Below are positions 9,944 through 19,500 of a DNA stretch of 64,000 nt, piece after piece. Position 1 is the first letter of the stretch, and each line of letters starts with the position of its first letter. This DNA is from Thermoguttaceae bacterium (lineage in GTDB: Bacteria; Planctomycetota; Planctomycetia; Pirellulales; Thermoguttaceae). The notes under the pieces were generated by a model that saw only the letters and a program-made list of their open reading frames with translations, was not told the origin of the DNA and ran no database searches. Both the position numbers and the translations under genes were made by a program. The stretch spans positions 1 to 64,000 of the forward strand of contig JAQVHZ010000005.1 in assembly GCA_028695965.1 (NCBI GenBank). The letters are read 5' to 3'.

Positions 9944-10612
9944 ATGAAAAGTTTTAAGAAAGTTGCGATTATTCTCTGTTCGGTTTTCCTTTTGCTTGCT
10001 GCCCTTGTTGCTTATGTATACAGAACTGACATACACAACAAGTATATTCTAAGCAGGGCTGTCAAAGCCTACAGTTCTTTTAATGTAGAGAATTATGAAT
10101 ATCGTTGTAATCAAGAAGCGTTACAATCTAGCACAAGCAAGAGCATAGAAATTCCGAAGATTACATTTGTTGCTCTCGCTCCGACTACGCTTGTTCCAAA
10201 AGAAGCGACAGAACAAGAAAAACAAGCAGTGAAAACCGCTGTTTTTATAGATTATATTTGTAAAGAGCCGTTAGCGGACGGCTTATCGATTTTTGTTGAC
10301 GACCAAAGGTATGATTATCCTCTAGATAACTCCCAATCATTATACGACGAGTTTTTTGGTCGCTATTTGATAACCTATGGATTTGTCTTTGTAGTAGACG
10401 AAAGCATTTTTACTGCATTCAAAAGAGACGAGGAAAGCTCGGTCGTTAAATTGGTTCTTACACAAGGAGGCAAGGCGGTTTCATCAATGGTCGAGTTAAA
10501 TAAAACGACACACCTACTTTCCGAAAATAGAGAATCAAGCCAATATGTCTATCCATGGAAAGGCGAATTTTTTTCACTAGACCCTAGGGTTCTAGAAACT
10601 ATAAACAAGTAA
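9944..10612 (+). CDS. Hypothetical membrane-anchored protein
   Basis: A 222-residue protein that I do not recognise. It begins MKSFKKVAIILCSVFLLLAA, a short basic N terminus followed by one membrane segment, so it is probably a single-pass anchored or secreted protein with about 190 residues outside the membrane. The remainder is a mixed alpha/beta composition rich in Lys, Ser and Thr. The ATG at 9944 is preferred over the GTG at 9929 because it gives a normal membrane anchor. Codon use is AT-rich and unlike the flanking genes, suggesting a later insertion between the two HzsA-related paralogues. Confidence 0.65.
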   Translation: MKSFKKVAIILCSVFLLLAALVAYVYRTDIHNKYILSRAVKAYSSFNVENYEYRCNQEALQSSTSKSIEIPKITFVALAPTTLVPKEATEQEKQAVKTAVFIDYICKEPLADGLSIFVDDQRYDYPLDNSQSLYDEFFGRYLITYGFVFVVDESIFTAFKRDEESSVVKLVLTQGGKAVSSMVELNKTTHLLSENRESSQYVYPWKGEFFSLDPRVLETINK

Positions 10613-10955
10613 ACGGCCCGAGGAGCGCCGATTGGCGATAATGGAGCATTGCAGCAAAATTGAATTTGCCCCGAACGGAAGGGTCGGAGTCATGAAGCGC
10701 GTTACTGATTGCATTGAGTGGGACGGCTCCTGGCGGGGGTTGACCAAATGGACCCAAATGGTAATCGTTGAAAATTTCGAAGGCGGTTTTATGACGTGCA
10801 GACGTTTCGTCTGCGCGGCTGTTTCAGTTGGCAAGCAGGAACTATGATATTTGCCAAACGCCAATTCAAAACGTTTAAATGTTTCGATGCTTACGCTTAG
10901 CTAAACGTCGTTGTTAAGGTTCGCTATAAAGTTTTTGACGAGGCAATGAGTTCGT
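10613..10955. other. Intergenic region with hairpin
   Basis: No gene is supported. Overlapping frames of 71 residues (plus) and 90 residues (minus) exist but neither is recognisable. A perfect hairpin GCAGACG-TTT-CGTCTGC lies at 10798-10814, without a clear T run after it. Confidence 0.5.
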
Positions 10956-11408
10956 ATGAATACTAAACCTTCAATTATAAATTCGTTATTATCTGCTCTG
11001 TCGGAAATTGCTCTTTTTGTTCTTGTTTTTGTTCTTGTTGTCGCGCCGATTGTGTATTTCTTTGCAATATTACTTTGTTCGCTGGCCATTTACGCTCCGC
11101 GTTACTTTTTCTTTTACCCCTGTTTACTCGTAGATACAGCAGCGTTGGTATACGCTTATCGAAAAAAAGAAGAACCTTTGCACTGTGTAAAAGCGTCTTT
11201 AGCAGCTTTTGTCCTTTATGCCGTTTTTTCAATTTTCTTTTGCGCTTTCTGCCCGGAGTTGACAAATTTTAAACTGTCTGTATTCATTGTTCAATTTATT
11301 GTTAATATAATAAACTCCATTTTCTTTGTACTCTGGTGTAGTTCTGCTTTTTACTTTTTGAAGCGGGTGGCGCCCGAGAATCCTAAGCAAGAACCAGAGG
11401 AATCCTAA
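10956..11408 (+). CDS. Hypothetical integral membrane protein
   Basis: A 150-residue, very hydrophobic protein with about four membrane segments (for example IALFVLVFVLVVAPIVYFF and FILL-like stretches near residues 25-60, 80-105 and 110-135) and short charged loops. It has no family I recognise. Its low GC content and poor codon match to neighbours fit a recently acquired or fast-evolving gene. A 15-bp tandem repeat spans its stop codon (11379-11415), so its C terminus has been altered by slippage. Confidence 0.6.
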   Translation: MNTKPSIINSLLSALSEIALFVLVFVLVVAPIVYFFAILLCSLAIYAPRYFFFYPCLLVDTAALVYAYRKKEEPLHCVKASLAAFVLYAVFSIFFCAFCPELTNFKLSVFIVQFIVNIINSIFFVLWCSSAFYFLKRVAPENPKQEPEES

Positions 11409-11415
11409 GCAAGAA
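11379..11415 (+). repeat. 15-bp tandem repeat across a stop codon
   Basis: AATCCTAAGCAAGAA occurs at 11379-11393 and again at 11401-11415, a period of 22. In the first copy the frame reads N-P-K-Q-E; in the second the same bases are read in another frame and give the TAA stop. Confidence 0.8.
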
Positions 11416-11424
11416 ATTGACGGC

Positions 11425-11703
11425 ATGAAGACCAAAACTTTCGTCTTACTTCTGTTGTCGTTTCTGTATATGCTGTCGCAGTTGCTATTGACTCAGTATC
11501 CTTATCTCGTTCGGGGTATACTGTCGGAGCTGCTATTTACTTGGATTCCTGACGCCGTACGCTATGACGTCGCTTTGCGAGCAGCGCCGACACGCCCCGG
11601 AAAAGTTTTAACGTTCACGTACGCGAGGGTTTCAGCCCGCTTGAACGTTTTTTCCCTTCGACTCATGTTGCAGCCAAATTATTGCGAGCCAAATTTGTCG
11701 TGA
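11425..11703 (+). CDS. Short hydrophobic reading frame, possibly truncated
   Basis: A 92-residue frame with one hydrophobic N-terminal segment (FVLLLLSFLYMLSQLLL). It is 16 bases after the previous gene, so it could be co-transcribed. However, a terminator-like hairpin lies inside its second half (11610-11655) and that half has low-quality composition, so the frame is either a truncated gene remnant or partly spurious. Confidence 0.3.
   Translation: MKTKTFVLLLLSFLYMLSQLLLTQYPYLVRGILSELLFTWIPDAVRYDVALRAAPTRPGKVLTFTYARVSARLNVFSLRLMLQPNYCEPNLS
11610..11655 (+). terminator. Terminator-like hairpin
   Basis: AACGTTCA (11610-11617) pairs with TGAACGTT (11642-11649). An inner GGG/CCC helix lies in the loop and TTTTT follows. 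It probably ends the small AT-rich gene group. Confidence 0.6.
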
Positions 11704-11724
11704 TGCGAAAACGTCCTGCGAAAA

Positions 11725-11775
11725 GACGTCCCGAACCTTTGGAGAATTTCAGGAGGGTTTGGGACGTCGTTATTT
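11725..11775 (+). terminator. Second hairpin, terminator-like
   Basis: GACGTCCCGAACC (11725-11737) pairs with GGTTTGGGACGTC (11756-11768) with one G-U pair. It is followed by GTTATTTCTT, a weak U-rich tail. Confidence 0.55.
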
Positions 11776-11841
11776 CTTGACGTCCGAAATCGCCAGCTTC
11801 TTTTGTGCGAGTTTTTCTTTTTCGGGAAATTTCTCCGGAAT

Positions 11842-11870
11842 TTTACAAAGCGGCTCGTTTATGTTATTAT
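11842..11870 (+). promoter_or_regulatory. Sigma-70-type promoter candidate
   Basis: TTTACA at 11842-11847 and TATTAT at 11865-11870 with 17 bases between. A transcript from about 11877 excludes start codons upstream of it and supports the ATG at 11943 for the next gene. Confidence 0.6.
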
Positions 11871-11942
11871 ATTTTTGTTGAACTGTCCCGTTCTGGCGTT
11901 ATTTTTAGAGATAGAGAGCCGCAAGTTCCGATTGGAGAAATT

Positions 11943-14900
11943 ATGTCCGCACCTCTGCGTCGATTTGCAGCGTTTGGTTTTGCGCTGGCGTTAGCGTCGC
12001 TCTTGGCGTCGCCGTGCCGTTCCAACGAGCGTCAATGGTCCTTTAGTCCGGAGAATTTTGAGAAGCGTCTTTTTGACGATTGGCTGATGCAGGACGAGCC
12101 AGACGCGGCGCTTCGAGGCGCGTATTTCACGTCGAACGCTGATTTTGACGCTCAGCGGGACCTTATCGCGCGCGTTCTGGCCAGCTTGGCGGACGACGGC
12201 GAATTTGAATCGGAATATGGTTCGGAGGCGTTGCCTTACGCGACGGCTCGCGGCGCTGAAGGAGAATTTTCTGCCGACGCCGATTTCGATCCGACGAGCG
12301 CGGGCGTCGACGCGTTGAACGCGCGGTTCATGACGCTGACGAGCGCGCGCGAGCCGGTCGATTCTGCGCAGTGGCGCGACCTCTATCGCTCCGCGTGCCT
12401 TATCCGCCGAGCGCGTCGTCTGGCAGACGCGGCGGAGTACGCGCCGCAGATCGTCTACACAAAGCATTATGTGATCGGCGCGAGCCATTATGCGTACACC
12501 GAGGACGTGACGGACGAAGCGTATCTCGATTTCAGCCGCGACCGTCGGCCGGGCGGTCAGCTCTGTCTTGCGACTTTTATGCCGGACGGAACGATTAAAA
12601 ACGAGGTCCTTGTCAGTTCTCCGACTGGAACGATTCGCGACCCCGACGTCTCTTGGGACGGCAAGAAGATTCTTTTCTCTATGCGTAAGAGCTTCGACAA
12701 AGACGATTTCCATATCTACGAATATGACGTCGAGGAGAAGACGACCCGGCAAATTACCTTTGGACTTGGCGTTGCGGATATTGAGCCGATCTACTTTCCT
12801 AACGGCGATATCCTTTTCGGCTCGACGCGCTGCGGTCAGATCACCGACTGCTGGTGGACGGAAGTCAGCAATTTCTACACGTGCGATCTTGAAGGTCGCT
12901 ATCTGCGCCGCGTTTCCGTCGACCAGGTAACGGTGAATTATCCGAAACTTCTCGACGACGGACGCATTGTCTACACGCGCTGGGATTACAACGATCGCGG
13001 TCAGATCTTTCCTCAGCCCCTTTTCCAGATGAACGCGGACGGGACGGCGCAGACGGAATTTTATGGGAACAACTCGTATTTCCCGACGACGCTTCTCCAC
13101 GCGCGCGGAATTCCAGGCAGTTCGCAAGTCGTCGCTATTGCGACGGGGCACCATACGTATCAAAACGGCAAGTTGATTCTGATTGATCGAAGCAAAGGAA
13201 CGCAGGAGAATACCGGCGCGACGCTGATTGCGCCGTTCCGCGAAACGCCCGCCGAGAGGATCGATCAGTATGGTCAGCAAGGCGAATTGTTCCAGTATCC
13301 CTATCCGCTCGACGACACGACCCTTTTGTGCGCGTATCTTCCGGAAGGGGGCGCGTGGAGCTATCAGATCCCCTTTGGGCTCTATTGGTTCGATTTTGAC
13401 GGCAGCCGCGAGTTGCTGGCGTACGACCCCGTAATCAGCTGCGGACAGCCGATCCCGTTGACTGAACGGGACAAGCCGACGACGCGACCGAGCCAAGTCG
13501 ATCTGACGAAAGAGACGGGCGAATATTACGTGCAGGACGTCTATGAAGGTCCAGGGTTGGCTGGGATCGAACGCGGGACGATTAAAGAGCTGCGCGTCGT
13601 CGCCATAGAGTTCCGGGGCGCGGGCGTGCGTTCGAACTCGAACGGCGGTCCGTCGGGCGCCGCGATGGTCTCGACGCCGATCTCCGTCGGCGGGGGCACG
13701 TGGGACGTGAAGCGCGTCTTGGGCGCGGTTCCGGTCGAAGAGGACGGCTCGGCGTATTTTGAAGTTCCGGCGCTTACGCCCGTCTATTTCCAGCTGCTCG
13801 ATAAGAACGGCGACTGCGTTCAGACGATGCGGAGCTGGTCGACGCTGCAGCCGGGCGAGACGTTCGGGTGCGTCGGGTGTCACGAGCCGAAAGGGAGCGT
13901 TATTGAAAATGTCGCGACGACGAGCGGGCCGACGACGCTCGCGCTGCAAAAAGGGGTCGCGAAGTTGACGCCGGAACTTCAGCCGGGTCCCGGCAGGTTC
14001 CAAAAGGCGGGGTTCAGCTTTACGCGCGACGTTCAGCCGATCCTCGACGCGCATTGCGTAAGTTGCCATACGGGCAAGGCGGAGGACGGAACTCCGGCGC
14101 CTTTCAGCTTGCTCGGGAACCTTGACGTATCGCCTAAGGGCTTGGCAATTTGCGAGAAATCAGGTCGGACGTTCAGCGAGGCGTACCTGAACTTGACGCA
14201 CTACGGGTCAAACGCCCAGGACGAAGCTACCTTTAACGCGAACGCAGGTCCTCGCGCGCGCTGGATCAACGTTCAAGAGGGTCCGGAGATGCTTCCGCCC
14301 TATAAGGAAGGCGCGGCGACTAGCCCGTTGATTAAGATGTTCCGCGACGCCGACGGGAACGCGGGCGGTCAAGACGAGAACCACAAAGACGTCAAGATTG
14401 ACGAGCGTTCGCTGCGCGTCCTGGCTATGTGGATGGACCTGCTCGTTCCGTATTGCGGCGACTATACCGAAGAAAATAACTGGACGCCTGAGGAAAACGC
14501 GCATTACGTCTATTATCTGACGAAACGCGCCAATTCGGAACGTATTGTCGCGCAGAACGTCGCGATGTTGATTCAAGCTCAAAAGACGGGCGTCGATTTC
14601 GAATTCAGTCAGTTCGAACAACTTACGTTTGGCGGTCTTGAGGATCGCGAAGCGTTCATGAAGGAGTATCCAAACCGTTATATTCCGTCGATCGCGCGCC
14701 GCGAGGGTAATTTGAACGTCTATAGAAACGTGGCGTTGAATCCAAAGGACGCGCAGGGCGATCGCTATACGGTTTGGCTCTATCCTCACGCGACGTCGAA
14801 CAGCGAATACGGGTTCCTGGACGAATTTGCCGCGAAAAATGCGATCGACGGCAAGAAAGAGAATCAAGGGCGCGGGCCCGAGTTCCCGTCGTGGGGCCCG

Positions 14901-15197
14901 AATCTCCGAACCGATTTGTGGCTGAACGTCGATTTCGGCTGTGAAGTGGAGATCGACAAGGCGGTGATTTACGCGCGCGCCGATTTCCCGCGCGACGACG
15001 TCTGGAAGAGCGCGACGCTCGAATTCTCCGACGGCTCGCGGGAAAAGATCGAGTTGGAAGCGACGGCGGAACCGCAGACGTTTACGTTCGATAAGCGCCG
15101 CGTCAGGAGCGTGAAGCTGACCGATCTTGAGACGTCCTATCCGCTCAAATGGCATGGAATTACCGAGATTGAGTACTGGGGAACGTCCGTCGAATGA
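11943..15197 (+). CDS. Secreted HzsA-related diheme protein with discoidin-like domain (copy 2)
   Basis: A 1084-residue close paralogue of the protein at 6108-9239; long blocks are nearly identical (for example GASHYAYTEDVTDEA, RCGQITDCWWTEVSN). The ATG at 11943 gives a signal peptide (MSAPLRRFAAFGFALALASL) and lies after a good promoter, so in-frame codons back to 11805 are not used. Order: signal peptide; an N-terminal helical region with an extra ~35-residue Glu/Asp/Ala-rich insertion compared with copy 1; TolB-like propeller; heme motifs CVGCH (643-647) and CVSCH (705-709); C-terminal F5/8 type C domain with NAIDGKKEN. Extracytoplasmic redox protein of unknown substrate. Confidence 0.85.
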   Translation: MSAPLRRFAAFGFALALASLLASPCRSNERQWSFSPENFEKRLFDDWLMQDEPDAALRGAYFTSNADFDAQRDLIARVLASLADDGEFESEYGSEALPYATARGAEGEFSADADFDPTSAGVDALNARFMTLTSAREPVDSAQWRDLYRSACLIRRARRLADAAEYAPQIVYTKHYVIGASHYAYTEDVTDEAYLDFSRDRRPGGQLCLATFMPDGTIKNEVLVSSPTGTIRDPDVSWDGKKILFSMRKSFDKDDFHIYEYDVEEKTTRQITFGLGVADIEPIYFPNGDILFGSTRCGQITDCWWTEVSNFYTCDLEGRYLRRVSVDQVTVNYPKLLDDGRIVYTRWDYNDRGQIFPQPLFQMNADGTAQTEFYGNNSYFPTTLLHARGIPGSSQVVAIATGHHTYQNGKLILIDRSKGTQENTGATLIAPFRETPAERIDQYGQQGELFQYPYPLDDTTLLCAYLPEGGAWSYQIPFGLYWFDFDGSRELLAYDPVISCGQPIPLTERDKPTTRPSQVDLTKETGEYYVQDVYEGPGLAGIERGTIKELRVVAIEFRGAGVRSNSNGGPSGAAMVSTPISVGGGTWDVKRVLGAVPVEEDGSAYFEVPALTPVYFQLLDKNGDCVQTMRSWSTLQPGETFGCVGCHEPKGSVIENVATTSGPTTLALQKGVAKLTPELQPGPGRFQKAGFSFTRDVQPILDAHCVSCHTGKAEDGTPAPFSLLGNLDVSPKGLAICEKSGRTFSEAYLNLTHYGSNAQDEATFNANAGPRARWINVQEGPEMLPPYKEGAATSPLIKMFRDADGNAGGQDENHKDVKIDERSLRVLAMWMDLLVPYCGDYTEENNWTPEENAHYVYYLTKRANSERIVAQNVAMLIQAQKTGVDFEFSQFEQLTFGGLEDREAFMKEYPNRYIPSIARREGNLNVYRNVALNPKDAQGDRYTVWLYPHATSNSEYGFLDEFAAKNAIDGKKENQGRGPEFPSWGPNLRTDLWLNVDFGCEVEIDKAVIYARADFPRDDVWKSATLEFSDGSREKIELEATAEPQTFTFDKRRVRSVKLTDLETSYPLKWHGITEIEYWGTSVE

Positions 15198-15370
15198 GCT
15201 TGCGAGGCAGCCGGGTGAATTCGAGTTCCAAGCGCTTTTTCAATGAACGGAATAGGATAAGTTGCTGGAACTATAGGATTTCTTTTAATTTGTCGTACGC
15301 TTGGAACGATGAGTCGTTTGTAGACTCTTTACTGAAAAGAGCAGTTTCTTGGTAAATTTTCTCCCACGAC

Positions 15371-15398
15371 TGGCACGATGGCGTCAAAAACGTATAAT
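15371..15398 (+). promoter_or_regulatory. Promoter candidate for the caspase-like gene
   Basis: A perfect TATAAT at 15393-15398 with a weak -35 (TGGCAC, 15371-15376, 16 bases upstream). It lies downstream of the in-frame ATG at 15378, so transcription from here rules out that start and supports 15462. Confidence 0.5.
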
Positions 15399-15461
15399 GG
15401 GGGAGAATGCGGTTGCGCGCCGTGTTTTTATGTGAATCCGGACCCACGAAAGCAAACTGAT

Positions 15462-16445
15462 ATGTCAAAATTTGCCTTGCTAATAAGCGCCGACGATCCG
15501 TCCATTGAAGGCGGCGGTTCCGCCTATCCTGACGCCATGGCTTTCAGCCGAGCCTTGAAAAAGTTTTGGAGCTTTGACGACTCGGAGATCGTCGTGCTGT
15601 CTTCGCGAGGCAGAGGAGATCGTCTTGCGACGCGCCCCAACGTCGAGACGCATTTCGAAGCGGTACGCTCGCTCGAAGATCTGGAAACGCTTATCATCGG
15701 CGTCTGGGGGCAGGGGATTATTTCTCCCCATGACAATAAACGCCGCTATTGTCTTGCGGATTACGACGTGGCGAATCTTCGCGGCACGACGGTGTCGCTC
15801 GGCTCGCTCCTTGGCGCCATGCTGCGGCTCAGCGCTAAGAACTCCTGTTTTATCTGCGACTGCCGTTCTTTTGGGCTCGACGGCAGTCCTTGGAACGCCG
15901 ACGATCAAGACTGCAAGACGCTTCATCGGTATGCGCGCAAGACGGAGCCGGGGCGTCGGTTGGCCGCGTTGACGGCGTGTTCGGTCGGCGAGCGTCCGAT
16001 CGACTTGATCGAGGGGGCTCGAGGGCTTTTTACGTCGCATCTTATCGACGGAATGTTCGATTCGGCGAAGCGTTATCAAGGTTCGTTCGATTCGGTCGCC
16101 GGTTATGCGATCCAACATACGGCGCGCGCGTCTCAGGAAAAAGGGCAGCGTCAATTTCCGTACCTAGCGAACGCGGGGGACGGGGACGTTCGATTTAACG
16201 TAACGCCCGGCTTTCGTCCCGACGAGCCGTTTGACGCTTACGCGCCGGACGGTGAAGAGGCGGACGTTCCGGACCCGTTGGACGACGCAGAACTCGACGC
16301 GCCTTCGACCGATTCTGAAGAAGGCGCTGCGAAAAACCTTCGCGAGCGTCTTCCCGATCGGCTTCCTTTGACGCTTGGGATCGCTTCCGGCGTTATGCTT
16401 GCCACCGCGGCGGCTTACGCAATTTATTTTTATTTCTTTCGGTAA
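15462..16445 (+). CDS. Caspase-like (C14) domain protein with lost catalytic His and C-terminal membrane anchor
   Basis: A 327-residue protein. Residues ~1-245 fit a bacterial caspase-like fold: FALLISADD start, the strand TLIIGVWGQG where caspases have the catalytic SGHG, the nucleophile-strand motif FICDCRSF (Cys134), and the later ALTACSVGERP and GLFTSHLIDGM motifs seen in planctomycete caspase-like proteins. The catalytic His is replaced by Gln84, so it is probably not a protease. After an acidic Asp/Glu/Pro linker (250-290) one membrane segment at ~303-325 (LGIASGVMLATAAAYAIYFYF) ends the protein, giving a tail anchor with a cytosolic domain. The third HzsA-related gene starts 87 bases downstream, so they may be co-transcribed. 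Confidence 0.75.
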   Translation: MSKFALLISADDPSIEGGGSAYPDAMAFSRALKKFWSFDDSEIVVLSSRGRGDRLATRPNVETHFEAVRSLEDLETLIIGVWGQGIISPHDNKRRYCLADYDVANLRGTTVSLGSLLGAMLRLSAKNSCFICDCRSFGLDGSPWNADDQDCKTLHRYARKTEPGRRLAALTACSVGERPIDLIEGARGLFTSHLIDGMFDSAKRYQGSFDSVAGYAIQHTARASQEKGQRQFPYLANAGDGDVRFNVTPGFRPDEPFDAYAPDGEEADVPDPLDDAELDAPSTDSEEGAAKNLRERLPDRLPLTLGIASGVMLATAAAYAIYFYFFR

Positions 16446-16532
16446 TGCATAGCGCGTTTCTGGTCCGCTTGGCCGGGGCGAGCGGTCCTAGAGGACGTCA
16501 ATTTCCCCGGCGTGCTTACCTGGGAATTGGCT

Positions 16533-19500
16533 ATGAGAATTTATCGCTTCTTTTCGTCCCTTGCCTGCTGCGCCGCTTTGGTACTTCCGCCCCTTTCTTT
16601 GGGTCATGCGAGCGAGACGTTTCGGGTCGATTCTATCCCGTCCTTCGATTGGGTTCTGGAGACGACGTCGGAAGAGGCGGCTGCGGCTATTCGATATGAG
16701 GCGATGACGTATCGCGAAGGCGCGGAGCCTTGGTACGAATCGACGTTTTTCGGCGGCGACGAGCATTGGGTTCGCGTCGGGCGCGATTGGCAGCACCCCG
16801 GCGAACGCGCGTCGTCGATTCGAGCCTTTACGGCGCCCCGTTCCGGCGAGATTGCGATCTCGGGTCGCGCGTCTAAGGCGCATATTGACGCGGGGACAGA
16901 CGGCGTCGACGTTGCGATTCGTCTCAACGACGAGACGCTTCTCACGGAGTATATCGAAGGGGACGACGCCAAAGGGATCTTGTTTTACATACGGCGCCGG
17001 GTCGAGCAGGGCGACGTCGTTCGGTTTGTCGTCTCTCGGCACAATAATTACGCGTGCGACACGACCCGATTCGATCCTAAGATTACTTATCAAGACGGCG
17101 CTGGCGAATCGTTCTCGGCGTCGGCTGGCTTCGACGCGCGCGACGCCGACGAAGGGAAGGTTTGGACTTACGAATATCTGTTGGACGAACGGCCCTACGA
17201 ACGCGCCTACCCTGAGAATTACGCGCAAGATTTCGGCGCGACGATTCAGTACGAATGGCTCCGCGAAGATAAAATTCTTCCGAACGACAGCGGAGGTTAT
17301 CTTCCTAACGCGGTCAAACATCTGAAATTAGCGCGGGCGCTGCTCGAGGATCTTGAGGAGACGCTTGACGAGCCGATCGTTTCGGAACTCGACGCCGCGC
17401 TGGCGAAGTTCGAAAGCGCGCAGACGGACGATTTTACGCCGGTCGACGCAGAAAAGTATTACGCGGCCGTTCGCGGTCTCAAACGGAAGATCGTCTTTTC
17501 CAACGAGCTCTATCGCGAAGCGCCGCTGCTCTTCGTCAAGCAGGTCCCGACAAGCTATAACCATTTGGTCATGCAGTATTTCGGTTGGCGCGCGCAAAAG
17601 GGCGGCGGGATCTTTCTGCTCGACAAGCCGGGCGAATCGCTCGAGCATCGGGATATATTCGACGGCAAATTGGCGCAAGGGTGCGTCTTGGAACCTCGGC
17701 TCTCTTACGACGCCAAAAAGATCGTCTTTTCGTGGGTCGACCTTTCGGCAAATAAGACGTACGATCCGCATCAGGTTCATTTCACCGATCCTGACGACGG
17801 CTTCTATCACGTCTGGACGGCGAACGTCGACGGTTCCGAGCTCAAGCAGATAACGTCCGGTTCGTTCGACGACATAACCCCAACCTTCCTTCCGGACGGC
17901 AGCGTCGCGTTTTCGTCGACGCGTCGGCGTGGACACGCGCGCTGTTTCTGGTGGGGATTCGGCAAGCGTTGGCAAGTCTATACGCTCCATAGGATGAACG
18001 CGGACGGCTCGAATATCCAGACCCTTTCGTGGCACGACACGAACGAATGGTTCCCCGAAGTTACGAACGACGGCAGGATCGTTTACGCGCGCTGGGACTA
18101 CATCGACCGGGACGCCGTCACGCATCAGAACCTCTGGACGACGCGTCCCGACGGCACGAACCCCGCCGCGCTTTGGGGCAACGCGACGCCGAGTCCGCAT
18201 TGCTCGTTCCAAGCGCGCGCGATTCCGAACAGTTGCAAGTACGTCTTCACGGCGTCGGCGCACCATTCGTGTACGGCGGGTTCGATCGTGCTCGTCGATC
18301 CTTCCGTTGCGCTGGACGGCGAAGAAGCGCTCGCGCGGGTAACGCCGGAGGTGAAATTCCCCGAGGCGGAATCGCGCGATATTCCGGAATACTATTCTTC
18401 TCCTTTTCCATTGTCGGAAAAGTATTTCTACGTCTCCTATTCGCCGAAACGGCTTCGTTGGGAAGGCGAACCGCCGCAAGACGCCGACGCTTTGGGGATC
18501 TATACGCTCGATATTTTTGGGAACCGCGAACTGGTCTTCCGAGACGCGTCGATCGGCGCCGTTTGCGCGACGCCCCTTTTGGAGCGCGAGACGCCCACGG
18601 TTTGGTCGAGCCAGCTGCCGGAAAACGCGCCGAACGAAGGGTATATGTCGGTCGTCGACGTCTACAAGGGCTTAGGGGATAAGGTTGAGCGCGGCTCGAT
18701 CAAAGAGATTCGCGTCGTTCAGCTCTTCCCAAAGACGACGCGGGACGCCGATAATCCTCCGATCGGTAAAGCGCGAGAAGAAAATGGACGCGCGATACTG
18801 GGCACGGCCCCGGTCGAGGAAGACGGCAGCGCCTATTTCCGCGTCCCGGCGCGCGTGCCGTTCTACCTGCAAGCGCTCGACGAGGCGGGCAACGCCTATC
18901 AGACGATGCGGTCGCTGACCTATTTGCAGCCGGGCGAGAAGATTTCGTGCGTCGGCTGTCACGAGCAGGTCGACTCCGGGGACGCGTCGGGCTTAGAAGC
19001 GTATTCTGCGGACGCGTCGCATACTATTGCGGCGAACCGCGAGCCGTCGACGCTCGCGCCCGGTCCCTTTGGCGGCCGACCCTTTGCGTATCCGCACGAT
19101 ATTCAGCCGATCCTTGACGCAAAATGCGTTTCATGCCATAACGAGACGCAAACGGACGGCGGAATCGATCTTACCGGGGTGATTGAAGGCGCGGACTCCA
19201 ACGCGTTCACTCGGTCGTACATGACGCTGATGAACGACCGGGATTTCTGGGGCGAGGGCACGAATCCGAAAAACGCCGCCGAAGCGCTCGTGCCTCGATT
19301 TGGCGGGCGCAATCAGATCCAAGTAACGGAGCCGGGCGGAATGTACGGGGCGCTGGGCAGCCGATTGATGAAGCTGCTGCGCGACGGGCACGAAGGCGTG
19401 GAGACGACGGACGCGGAACTGCGCGCGTTGGCGACGTGGATCGACTTGAACGGGATCTTTTACGGAGTCGACAACGAAGAAGGGCAGAAGCTCATCCGCG

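Noticed and set aside
10592-10864. 90-residue minus-strand frame and overlapping 71-residue plus-strand frame
   Set aside because: Neither has a ribosome site or a recognisable domain; both overlap a hairpin.
11991-14069. 692-residue minus-strand frame opposite copy 2
   Set aside because: Shadow frame like the one opposite copy 1; the two resemble each other only because the sense genes are paralogues.
15371-15385. Sigma-54 promoter at TGGCAC
   Set aside because: The required GC element at -12 is missing at the correct spacing; a sigma-70 -10 box lies downstream instead.
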